A stretch of DNA of 64,000 bases from Hyperoodon ampullatus (taxonomy: Eukaryota > Chordata > Mammalia > Artiodactyla > Ziphiidae), in NCBI GenBank assembly GCA_949752795.1, contig OX457064.1, forward strand, positions 41,474,368 through 41,538,367, in the 5' to 3' direction. The position numbers and the translations under genes are program-made. Numbering within the stretch: the stretch's first letter is position 1; the number at the start of each line of letters is the position of its first letter. The notes below the pieces were generated by a model that saw only the letters and a list, made by a program, of their open reading frames with translations, ran no database searches and was not told the DNA's origin. Positions 10,458 to 29,430 of this stretch are shown here, in pieces.

Positions 10458-12180
10458 TGAGGACTTTATTATCTGATGAGCATGTTATTCATACAGTATA
10501 GATAGAATCAGTTAAGGATGCTTGAAAAGGGATTCAAGTGTCTATTAGAAGAGTTCAGATTTATACATGTATAAATGGTCTTCCAATAGCTGCTGTATCA
10601 CCATTAAACACATGAAAATAATAAAAGAAGCACACCTGTGAGAAAAAGTTGACATTTAATTTAAGAGTAATTTCATTGCATTAAAACTTTCTGTGTGTTT
10701 ATGACTTTAGAGTTTTCTACAGTAAGGTAAATGAGGCAATTTCACCCTTTTTATGTTGAATCTTTGTTAGGAGTGAGCGTCGTATCTAATTAGGTTCTTC
10801 GGTATTATTTTTGGTAAATGCACTGGCAATTCATGTTTGTTTTGTTTTATGTTTGCTGCATTAACATTACTTAGCAGGCAAAGTTTAAAAAAAAAAAAAC
10901 TTTGTAAACCAGGAAGAAAAGTTCCAAGGAAAATATATTGCTAGAAATTAAAATGCGTATTTGAACAGAACTTATAGAACTAAATATTAACTAAATTTCA
11001 TTATGACAAGAATAATTTTCTTGCCTGAGCAGTATTTCTGATAGTTCACATTTTCCTGAGGATATATAAAAGAAGGAGAATTACTGGTAGTAAGAAAATG
11101 CCTGGTAAATTGGAGCTAATTTTATTTTTACCTGACCATCTGGTAGCCAAGCACTTTAAATATTAAACTAAAACCTGTAGACTTACAATTAAATTCATTG
11201 AAATACGGTTTAGTATATTAATGACTAAAAATTATAACAGTATGAATAACTTTTTTTGTAGGACATTTGTCATCGTACCTGTAACCACAAAACCTGTGTA
11301 AGAACAATAAATTTGACTCTGGTGTGAACATTTCATAGTGGGTTAAATGTCCAGTTACCTTGTTCTTAAAATCCACAGCTATATGTTTTCTCTGACAAAT
11401 CTGAGTTTGAATTATTTGGATCATTTTCTAATGTGAGCCATAAAAATAAATAGCATACATGCTTAAATGTGCTTTTTTGCATTTCTACAACCTAAAGACC
11501 AGTTTGGTTGAAAAAAAATAAAATTTAACAGCTTTTAATTTGTCATGTGGAATCTGGTTCTATGTGCTTTTTATTACCTCCATATATTTATCTAAGTGAA
11601 ACATAAAATGGTTGTAATAATGGTGAATTTAAAGCAGCTTTTGCACATGAGCAGTAATGCTAACTAATATGGTGAATAAAGACTGAATGTAAATTCTCAG
11701 AATTTCTGTTTCTTGTGATGTGTTTGCTAAAATGAGTATATTTTGGTTAGCTGATACAAGCTCCTCATCATCCTGGTTAAGCTATGAAGAACTTTGATGG
11801 ACAGAATGGAAAAAAAATAGGGAGTAACCATTTACATGCAATTGGAAGCCATATATGTGTGTGTGTATGTATGTATATATATAATTTTCAAACTGTGATA
11901 CAGTGTACATTACATCACAGAACCTGTCAAAATGTAAACTCATAGCCCTTTCTTTGCTGGAGTAATGCTTTGATATTCCCACATATACCTCTAGAGATAA
12001 CCTAGGTATGGCAGAAATCAGTATAATCTAATACCACGAGTTCCTATTGATTTTCCCTCATTTATGTCTCTTAAATTCAGCCTCTCCTTTCCATTTTCCT
12101 TGCCCCTTGGTTTAGGCCTTGAATTCTATTTCATTTGTACTATTCCAACAGCCACATTTCTGTCCACAGCACCAACATTT
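10458..12180. other. Unassigned AT-rich intronic sequence
   Basis: Contains an A run near 10888-10900 and a short TG/TA tract at 11856-11882. No exon or repeat family recognised. Confidence 0.4.
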
Positions 12181-12705
12181 CGCCATTCCAGCCCAATTAT
12201 TCATTTCTATGAGTTTTATTTATCTAACAAGGCTGGCTATGTCGCTTCACTGCTAACAGACTTCTTTCAGACATCCTATAAATCTATAATATCAAGTCCA
12301 AACCCCTTAACTTGGCATACCCATTCTGAAAAAGACCCTAGTTAGCCCATACTTAGGCAATCTGTTAAGTCACACTGCACTCCTAAAAACACCAGAACTT
12401 GTCTCACCTTCCTCCTGTTTGCCTTCTACTTATCCATTATAACGCTATCTTCTCTTCTAAAGCTTTCTGGACCCCTCAAGGCAAAAGCAGGTGATTCACT
12501 GAAGTGTTTTTTCTCAATATTTTGCTCATATTTAATTTAGAGAATTAACTTTTCAGTTATTTTATATGCTCATAATCTTAACCATTCTGAGCTCCTTAGA
12601 GACAAAGATAATTGTGTTCATATTTGTATCTTTAGAACTAAACATAGCATATGGAAGTGAATGTTCTCATTAAACATTTGTTGAATGAATGACTGGATGA
12701 ATAAA
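12180..12705 (+). repeat. L2 LINE 3' region
   Basis: A long diverged stretch that includes 'ctgagctccttagagacaaa' and 'gtatctttagaact' type phrases and ends 'cattaaacatttgttgaatgaatgactgg', the L2 3' terminus. It is non-coding now. Confidence 0.65.
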
Positions 12706-15779
<3,074 letters not shown>

Positions 15780-15822
<43 letters not shown>

Positions 15823-15834
15823 GTATATATATAC
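15780..15834. repeat. (TA)n microsatellite
   Basis: 55 bp of uninterrupted pyrimidine-purine alternation, mostly TA with two TG steps. Likely length-variable and able to extrude as a cruciform. Confidence 0.95.
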
Positions 15835-16189
15835 TTATACAGCTATATGTACATATATATTTATAAAAATCATCTAAGACCTCCCTTTACCTTCAAAGCT
15901 CATTATTTGAGATATCATTATATAGTAGATTTTGAGCATTTCTGCTCTCAGAAACCGATGCTTGAAGAAAATCTGCAGCAAAAGGCAAAAATGAAAAAAA
16001 ATTTAAGGTATGGCTTCTGGTTGAATATAGGGTGGATACCCTGAAGCCTCTTGCACCTCTCCTTACTTTCGCCTACCACTGAACATAGATTGAAAAAAAA
16101 ATTATCTAAGAGAGGTATTTCATGTTCATGGATAGGTAAACTCAACATTGTTGTGATGTTAGTTCTTCTCAACTTCAGCTAAAGATTTA

Positions 16190-17890
16190 ATATAATCTCC
16201 AAATTCCAGTAAATTTTTCTGTGAATATCAACAAACTGATTCTAAAGTTTATCCTGAGAGTCAAAAGACTCAGAATAGCGAACACAATATGGAAGGAGAA
16301 GAACAAAGTTGGAGGACTGACACTACCTGACTTCAAGACTTACTATGAAGTAGTCAAAACAGTGTGATATTGGTGAAAGAACAGACAAATCGATGAAACA
16401 GAATATAGAGCCAAGAAATAGATTCCCATAAATACAGTCTGCTCTCCTTTGACAAAGGATGAAAGGCAATACAATGGAGCAAAGAAGGTTTTTTTAAACA
16501 AATGGTGCTGTGATGACTGGACATCCACAGGCAAAAAAAAAAAAAATCTATTCACATTTCTTCGCCCTTAACAGAAATGAACCCAAAATTGATCACAGAG
16601 CTAAATGTAAAATGCAAAACTTTAAAACTTCTAGAAGATAACATAGGAGGAAACCTAGATGGCCTTGGATATAGTGATGCCTTTTAGATACAACACCAAA
16701 GGCACAATCCATGAAAGAAATAATTGATAAGTTGGACTTCACTGAAATTAAAAATGTCTGCTCTTTGAAAGACAATGTCAGGAGAATGAGAAAACAGGCC
16801 ACAGACTAAGAGAAAATATTTGCAAAAGACATATCTGATAAAGAACTTTGTATATTCAAAATATACAAAGAACTCCTACAACTCAACAATGAGAAAATAA
16901 ACAACCGTCTTGAAAAGTGGGCCCAAGACTTTAACTGATACCTCATCCGAGGAGCTATACAGATGGCAAATAAGCAGCTGAAATGACACTCCATATCATA
17001 TTTCATCAGGGAAGTGCAAATTAAAACAGCAGTGAAATACCACTACACACCTATTAGGGTATTGAAAACCCTAAAAGCTGGTGAGGATGTGGAGCAATAG
17101 GAAGTCTGATTCACTGCTGGTGGGAATGCAGAATGGTACAGCCACTTTGGAAGACAGTTGGGAAGTTTCTTGCAAAGCTAAACATACCCTTACTGTATGA
17201 TACAGTATATATGGTATATACCTAAAGGAGTTGAAAACGTATATTAACACAAAAACATGCACATGGATGTTAGTAACAACTTATTTAATAATTGCCAAAA
17301 CTTGGAGGCAAACAAGAGGTCCTTTAGTAGATGAATGGGAAAATAAGTGTGGTATATCCAGACAATGGAATATTATTCAGTGCTGAAAAGCTACCAAGCT
17401 GTGAAAAGATATGGAGCATCCTTAAATACATTTTCCTAAGTGAAAGAAGGCAATGTGAAAAGCCTACATTACTGTATGATGTGAACATATGGCATTCTGG
17501 AAAAGGTAAAACTATGAAGACAGTAAAAAGATCAGTGGTCGCCAGTTAAGGGAGACGGAGGAAGGAATAGGCAGAGCACAGAGGATTTTTAGGGCAATAA
17601 AAATACTCCATGTGATGCAATGGTGGTGGCTACAGGTCATTATACATTTGTTCAAAGCCATAGAATGTATACCAAGAGTGAACCCTAATGGACACTGTAA
17701 ACTTTGGGTGATTATGATGTGTTAATGTAGGTTCATCAGTCGTAAAATGTACCACTTTGGTAAGGATGTTGATAATGGGAGAGGCTGTGCATTTGTGGGG
17801 ACAGGGGGTATACAGGAAATCTCCGTACCTTCCCCTCAATTTTGCCATGAGCTTTAAACTGCTCTAAAAAGTAAAGTCTCAATTTACAAA
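16190..17890 (+). mobile_element. Old 5'-truncated L1 (ORF2 3' part plus 3' UTR)
   Basis: The plus strand carries decayed L1 ORF2 phrases, for example the region at 16290-16370 (old L1 text 'ggaggactgacactacctgacttcaagacttac'), 'aagacaatgtcaggagaatg' near 16770 and 'caattaaaacagcagtgaaatacc' near 17020. It then runs into an L1M-type 3' UTR (17640-17880, ending 'aaactgctctaaaaagtaaagtct'). Many stops and indels break the frame. It is 5'-truncated and ancient compared with the L1 at 40973. Confidence 0.88.
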
Positions 17891-18654
17891 AAACCAACAT
17901 CGATCTATAGTATAATATTATGTATGTCACAAAGTGAAAAATGTCCAAGGAAAAGTTTGTGTCATATAGCAAAAGACATGTGATAAAAATAGGTATGGAA
18001 AACATTGATTTGAACATTACAAGTGGTAAAATTCAGTGATTTTGTTCCACTGAGCTTTACATCTTGAGAAAAACTCTTTTGGGTCATGTTTCTACATGCC
18101 CTCCTAGTCTGGCTTCCCAGCTCTGCATTTACTGCCTTATTTTATGCACCACTGGAGTAGCATTTATAAATCAGAGACAGCACTGTGCACTCCCCATTCT
18201 ATCGTTGCATATCTTGAAATACTGTTATAATTTTATGAATTTATCTTAATTCTAAAGCTTGTTTTGTGTGTGTGTGTGTGGATGGATGGTAATGTAAAAT
18301 CTGCTTCTCTACTCACTTTTTAATGAATCCAGTCTATCATATTAGCAGAATACGCCTTTCTACCCTCAAGGTTACTTCATAATTAAATATAATAAAAACA
18401 GCAGTTTGGAAATTTGATTCTGTTTGCTGTTGCTTCCTGGCCTAAAATTATACCAACTATGGTTTGAAAATATATGAGAGAATAAAACCACTTCAGTACA
18501 AGAGTACCTCAAGTAATGGATATATGTTTTAATGACAGCTTCTTCCAAGCAAAGCATTTGCTGTGTGACCCTTTACTTCATATCTCTCTTTCATTTAGGA
18601 AGCTTTTTTCTGAAAAAGGTGACTATTTGGAATAATATTAATATCACGGGCTAA
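17891..18654. other. Mostly unassigned; possible L2 piece at 18090-18210
   Basis: The segment around 18090-18210 vaguely resembles an L2 internal region. A short GT tract follows at 18267-18280. No exon seen. Confidence 0.35.
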
Positions 18655-18795
18655 TAGTTGATGAAAATAATAGCTAAGATTTATCTATTATTAAATATAC
18701 ATCATGCTTGGTGCTAAGCAATGCACATCCATTACCTGACTTAGTCTTCCTCAAAATCCTATGATTTAGAGAGATCCTGTTGCATCTCTATTGCA
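18655..18795 (+). repeat. MIR fragment
   Basis: 'gcttggtgctaagcaatgcacatccattacctgacttagtcttcctcaaaatcctatga' at about 18707-18765 matches the MIR 3' half (gtgctaagcgctttacatgcattatctcatttaatcctcacaacaaccctatgag). Confidence 0.75.
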
Positions 18796-18908
18796 GAGAC
18801 ACACATATGAGCATTTTCTTTCGTGATTAAAAAAAAAAAAACAAGAATTGTGTTGCTTGCTGCCAAAATGTTTAAGGAAACAAATCAATTGGGGAATCAA
18901 AATATAAA

Positions 18909-19022
18909 TATATACATAGAGAGATTACCAAAGGTGAAATTTTTAATTTTGAGAATTTCAATTATCTATATACATAGAGATTAACAAAGCTGAAATTTTT
19001 AATTTTAATAATTTCAATTATC
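18909..19022 (+). repeat. Diverged 58/56-bp tandem duplication
   Basis: Unit 1 (18909-18966) and unit 2 (18967-19022) both begin TATATACATAGAGA and end ATTTCAATTATC, with GAAATTTTTAATTTT in the middle. They differ by a 2-bp deletion and several substitutions. Surrounding sequence (18796-19640) is otherwise unassigned. Confidence 0.9.
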
Positions 19023-19642
19023 TTTTAACTTTGTAACAAAAGATAAAGAAATAAAAAGATTAAATGAAAAGCTTTAAATTTACAAGATAATATATTAAAA
19101 GCAAAGTTTGTATAAAACTACCTGGGGCATGGATATGTACCTGAGAATCTCAGGTCAACATCTGGGGTTGAAACTTACAAAGTTCATGAGTTTTTAATTT
19201 GTTCCATGTACCAGGCAAAGTTCATGAGAGAGTAAAATGGCCCATTCTCCAAAGTATTTGAGTCTTTTGGTATTCGATAAGACTTGGGAGGGTGGTACAT
19301 TTTAAGGCCAGGAATTTCCATCCTCAGATACTGACCTTTGTCTTAATGATTAAGTATTTCTACAAAACCTAAATGAGCTCAAGAATTAACAAATTGCAAG
19401 AAGAGTGTCAGGGACACAAAATAAATTAGCAGAATTTGAAAGATAAGATTCTGATTGCCCAGTAACCTGGAAAGCACAGAGTTATTAAAGGTGGTAGGGC
19501 AGAATTTCGCTTAGTCTGTGCTTCACCTATATCAAAATCATCCTGGATGGTGTCTCAGCATGCATTTAGAGAACCTTAGCCTATCCTTACCCCTACCAAA
19601 CACCATTTTGGAGTAGTAGAAATGAAACGTGTGAATGAACGT

Positions 19643-19802
19643 TCTTTTTTAAACCCTTTATTGAGGCGTAGTCGACCTACAAAAAGCTGTACATATTTAA
19701 TGTAGACAACTTAATGAGTTTGAAGAAAAGAATATACCCATGAAACTATAATCATAATGAAAGCCATCAACATTTCGTCACCTCCAAAAGTATCTCCCTG
19801 CC
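19643..19802 (-). mobile_element. L1 3' UTR end, antisense
   Basis: Reads 'ccctttattgaggcgtagtcgacctacaaaaagctgtacatatttaatgtagacaac' on the plus strand, the complement of the typical old L1 3' end (TATACCTCAATAAAG preceded by a long conserved block). Severely 5'-truncated. Confidence 0.8.
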
Positions 19803-19809
19803 CTCTTTC

Positions 19810-19853
19810 TGTGTGTGTGTGTGTGTGCACACGTGCGTGCGCACGCATGTGTG
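19810..19853. repeat. 44-bp alternating pyrimidine-purine (TG/CA/CG) tract
   Basis: Every base from 19810 to 19853 alternates pyrimidine and purine. It begins as (TG)n and passes into TGCACACGTGCGTGCGCACG, containing the perfect 14-bp palindrome TGCGTGCGCACGCA at 19834-19847. This is a classic Z-DNA-prone composition. Confidence 0.93.
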
Positions 19854-20312
19854 ATAAGAACAGTCAAAAGATCTTCCCTCTCTTCTAAAGCTTCCCAGGT
19901 GATTTTTTTTTGCAATGAAATTCTAGAAACAATGATGAAGGGAGACATTAAAGGTGTGGACCTCAACAAAGATGGTCCTGGTAAACAAAAATTGGACTCA
20001 TTAAGTCCAAAACAAAAAAAATACCTCCCTGTTCCAGGAAAGTACAAGAAGTATGGGGTTGAGGTACTGTTACCGTTTCATTAAGATAAATACATTATAA
20101 TTTTTCTTACTGAGGAGAGTGAGGAAGAAATGAGACAGATGAAAGGTGACCAAAGGTGAAATTTCTCTTCTTTAGTTACCACAAGTTATTTTTAATGAGA
20201 TAACTTTTGGTAAGAAATTTAATATTCCAGCAATAATTTCTGGCTTTCACAGAATCTCCTGAAAGAGAGAAACATGTAAAATTAAAGTGCTTTTCTGCTG
20301 ATACTTGTGGCT
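19854..20312. other. Unassigned intronic sequence
   Basis: An 89-codon frame crosses 19815-20084 but shows no protein family resemblance and begins inside the GT repeat. Confidence 0.4.
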
Positions 20313-20565
20313 AATGCTTGATATCTTTTTCTTTCTTTTTTTTTTTTTTTTTTTTTTGCGGTATGTGGGCCTCTCACTGTTGTGGCCTCTCCCGTTGCGG
20401 AGCACAGGCTCCAGACACGCAGGCTCAGCGGCCATGGCTCACGGGCCCAGCCACTCTGCGGCATGTGGAATCTTCCCAGACCGGGGCACAAACCCACGTC
20501 CCCTGCATCGGCAGGCGGACTCTCAACCACTGCGCCACCAGGGAGGCCCCAATGCTTAATATCTT
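20313..20565 (-). mobile_element. CHR-type SINE with near-perfect duplication
   Basis: Minus-strand copy: a T-rich tail at about 20328-20356, then GCGGTATGTGGGCC through to the head complement CGCCACCAGGGAGGCCCC ending at 20550. Flanks are AATGCTTGATATCTT (20313-20327) and AATGCTTAATATCTT (20551-20565), one mismatch in 15. Antisense to DGKB. Confidence 0.93.
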
Positions 20566-22429
20566 GAACCAGCAGTGTTATTGTTACTATCAACATGTTC
20601 AGCAACTGTGTGTGTGCATACATGGTACCAGTTTCAAATATTCCTGTTTTCCAGGTGTGCTTCCATCTTCCTCTCCTTTACCAGTTATCTCCCATTCCAC
20701 TCTAAAAATAATCTTGTGATTATCTGCAATCAGCACTTTTGTCACCATCACTGGACTGCCAGCTAACAGTAAAATCACCTAAAAGGCATGTTCTGGGTCC
20801 CTATATCACACTGTGTTTTGTGGATAATACTTTTCAAATGCGTTTCAGAAAACACGGAGCTGAATCACTGGGAAAATACAGAATACCACAGCCTTCTAAT
20901 AGCAGAAGAGATCCCATTAAGCCATTTATATGTACGTTTTAATTTGTAGGCTTGCTGCTATAGTTTTCTGCAAAACATAAATAATTTTATCCTATGATTT
21001 ACGTATGAATTTGCAGAAACTCTTCTAAAAGCAGGTATATTTAAGTCATTTTACACCATACCATTTTAAACAATGAACAAAGCAATGTTTTTATGTTTCA
21101 TTAAGTAAAATTATGAATAATTTTTATCTGAACTGGGCATAGAATTAGACTCACTCTGGAAAAATATTTACAGTTTATCATTAATCATATCTCATCAGAT
21201 TTATTATCCACACTTTTATGGCTCTCCAAAGTTCTTCACATGTTTTAAATATTTCTGTCAAGTGACATGTTAACTGAATCTAAAACACTAAATTCACATA
21301 TAAAAGTTTGTCTTTAACACTTCTGTATAATGTGGTGCAGGGTATATTTATAAACTAGGATTAAAATATATTGGAAGAAAAACTTAAGCCATATTCTTGT
21401 AGGTAAATTTGTCTCTAGAATAAGATCTTCCATTTCAAAACTGAAAAGAGTGGACAATGGCCTCACAACATTGCCCTCTGAAAATAGCTCCCATAGTAGT
21501 ATACGTTAACGACCTCTCTTCAACATAATAAAAATATTCAGGATTTATTGACTAACCAAGGCTGTTAGCTTTTAAGCTTTTATATTCTTTTCCTCTGTAG
21601 CTACCTTTTTAAAAATCATAAATCTTCAAAGTAGATGAAAATATTATCTGACACAGTATTATAACTTGTTTATATTTCATAGCCTTCACCTCAGCTTTTA
21701 TTTCCATGCACTCAACTGGTGTGCTATACAACTCCTGGTCTTCATCAGGGCCAGCACTGGAAATTTCCAGACTAATGAACATAACGTTAAAGCAAACAGA
21801 GGAAGGTAGCCTGGGGTCAAGAACTAGTGGAAACAAATTATTAATAAGTAGGTATTTATGTAAGTACACTGTCCTCCTCTCACAGGAACCTCAGTGTTCT
21901 TCATTGGTCCTTCTTCTTTGGAATTTCTTAAGAATTTTTTTCACTTTTCACAGAGCTGCTTACTGTTTCCTTAAAACTACACGTGCCAAGACTCTGAAGA
22001 GTGAAAACATGAATAATAGTATACACTTATGTTTTTCAGTTGTCACATGTGATTCCCCTAATTCAGTTAAAAAAAAAAAAAGCCTATTTGCAACATGCTC
22101 TCCTTTTTTGCAGATGAACAAAGGAATGCTCCTTCACTAATTCTGAAAGTAACTTGTCACAGTGGGGTTCGAAGGCCTAGTCAAATAATTGTCTTAGTGT
22201 ACTACCTGCTGTGTTCAATATTGAGTGAAAATGGAAGCCAGGCCTCACCTCCAGCTTATTTCACAGTTCTTCTGTTATTTAAATGATTTTAGTCAGTTTG
22301 GGGGAAGCCAGACCTTTATAAATTAACAGCAGGGAAATACCAAAGGTGTCAGATTGCATATTTATCGTCTTTTTCGTGTAATACTTAAATATGTATTAAG
22401 AAGTGACTGACATAAATTAGGCAGATTTC
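20566..22429. other. Unassigned intronic sequence
   Basis: AT-rich; open frames of up to 144 codons (for example 21706-22140) lack start context and domain-like composition. No repeat recognised. Confidence 0.4.
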
Positions 22430-22640
22430 AGAAGCCACAGGCCGTGGCTTGTAGAGGACCCCCTTCTGCTTGACATTTCATCCTTGTCAAAGATCAAATT
22501 ATTTTAATTTAGGCTGCAAATTATAAGGAATGAAGACTTCTTTGTGGGAATTCCCTGTGGTAATCTGACTTTTGTTGTTACTGCTGCTTGTCAGTGTGCA
22601 AAAGATATAATATGCATGCAAATAAGGTTAAAAAATATGT
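22430..22640. other. Higher-complexity block with hairpin; candidate conserved non-coding element
   Basis: It contains a 7-bp-arm hairpin AAGCCAC-AGGCC-GTGGCTT (22432-22450), homeodomain-like AT-rich words (AATTATTTTAATTTA) and an octamer-like ATGCAAAT near 22616. These are sequence observations only; the regulatory role is inference. Confidence 0.25.
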
Positions 22641-28114
<5,474 letters not shown>

Positions 28115-29430
28115 AGATAAACCATTATTTTTCAAACTGTGTTCCATTGAGCTATAACTGCAGTTCTTCAGAGGTTCTGTAAAAACTTGGTTCAAATTCA
28201 TTTCTGTCATATTTTGGAACAATAATATAAAAACCTATAATAAAAACACTGTAAAGTGTGTTCTATAAAAACATTTTGTCATACTGACAATTCCCAAATC
28301 ATCAAATTGTGTTACCAGACAAAAATAACTTCCTTTCCTCCTCCGGTTCCACCTCCTCTTCTTCTTCCTGATGGGTGGATTGATCCATAGATAGATGGAT
28401 AAAATGATAGTTATACCTTTCCACACATATGTTTGTAAACATATACACATCTAAATAAACAAACAACTCAATAATTATGACATTAATTGGAAAGTCTGTA
28501 GCTCTGCATTGGTCATTTTAAAATACATCTTTGTATATTTCATGATGTACCAAGGGGAACATTACCACCACAGTGTATGTGAATCACAAGGAATTAAAAG
28601 GCCTGCAAGCTCAGGTACTTTTGTTTGACACAAGCAATAAAGAGTGCATAACAATCAATGGAAGTGAAAACAAGGTGACAATACGAATGTTTTTTATGAA
28701 AATGGAAATCAGTCCTTAGAAAAGTTTTTGCTCATAAAAAATTGCATTAGTTAACTAGCTCCCCAAAATAACAGGCTTGTACTAGTTTGTATATCAAATG
28801 CACTTTTAACAACTCCTGGTAAAGAACCAGTGATAAAACTGAAACAAAGTTTCAGCTAAATATGCAGAATAAGGTAAATTTGACTAATTGAAACTTCTAG
28901 TTAACATCTGAGGCAAGCAGCAAGTAAATTTGTATTAACAAAGTTGAAAAACTATATTAAAAGTACACCTGTGAACGTGCTTTTTGACAGCAAGGACCTC
29001 TCAAGTAATACGAGCAGTTTTTAGGCATTCTAATGGTTTTAAGCTTTGATGATACAAGTCCAACTATACCATTTTCCAGTAATGAATGCGGAATGGTGCA
29101 GGACTGCCAAGTGAGATGTAAAAAGTTCGTATCATTTATGGTTACATATCTGTCTGGATCAGGATATTCCCAGTATCATACAATAAAAACAAACTGCAGA
29201 GAACATTGAAAAATAGGATGCCTATAACACTGCAACTATCCTCATCAAAATAACTGTTATTTTCATAGATTGACTATATCACAAGTGTTAGCAATTTAAA
29301 CGTGTAAAATATATTTGCACAAATAAAATTCTTATTTTCTCTTTAATTTACTGGTTTTAAAAATATTGCTTCATTTAAAAAGCAGAAAAGGTTGACTGCT
29401 TTAAAAAGTTTGAAAACCACTGAGCAAAAG
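28115..29430. mobile_element. Probable hAT-type DNA transposon fossil (about 1.3 kb)
   Basis: The left end near 28123 reads CATTATTTTTCAAACTGTGT and the right end (ending 29422) reads AGTTTGAAAACCACTG, an inverted pair consistent with the hAT terminal motif CAGTGGTTTTCAAAC. The left sequence 'ttcaaactgtgttccattgagc ... aggttctgt' resembles hAT-Tip100/Arthur-like repeats. Flanks AGATAAAC (28115-28122) and AGCAAAAG (29423-29430) agree at 5 of 8 positions, plausible for a decayed 8-bp duplication. No open transposase remains. Confidence 0.5.

Noticed and set aside
19815..20084. 89-codon frame with a charged Lys-rich C-terminus
   Set aside because: It begins in the GT/CG simple repeat and shows no recognisable protein similarity.
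20706..22140. 144-codon frame at 21706-22140 as a possible exon
   Set aside because: No consensus splice sites bracket it, composition is not protein-like, and it does not resemble any DGKB segment.
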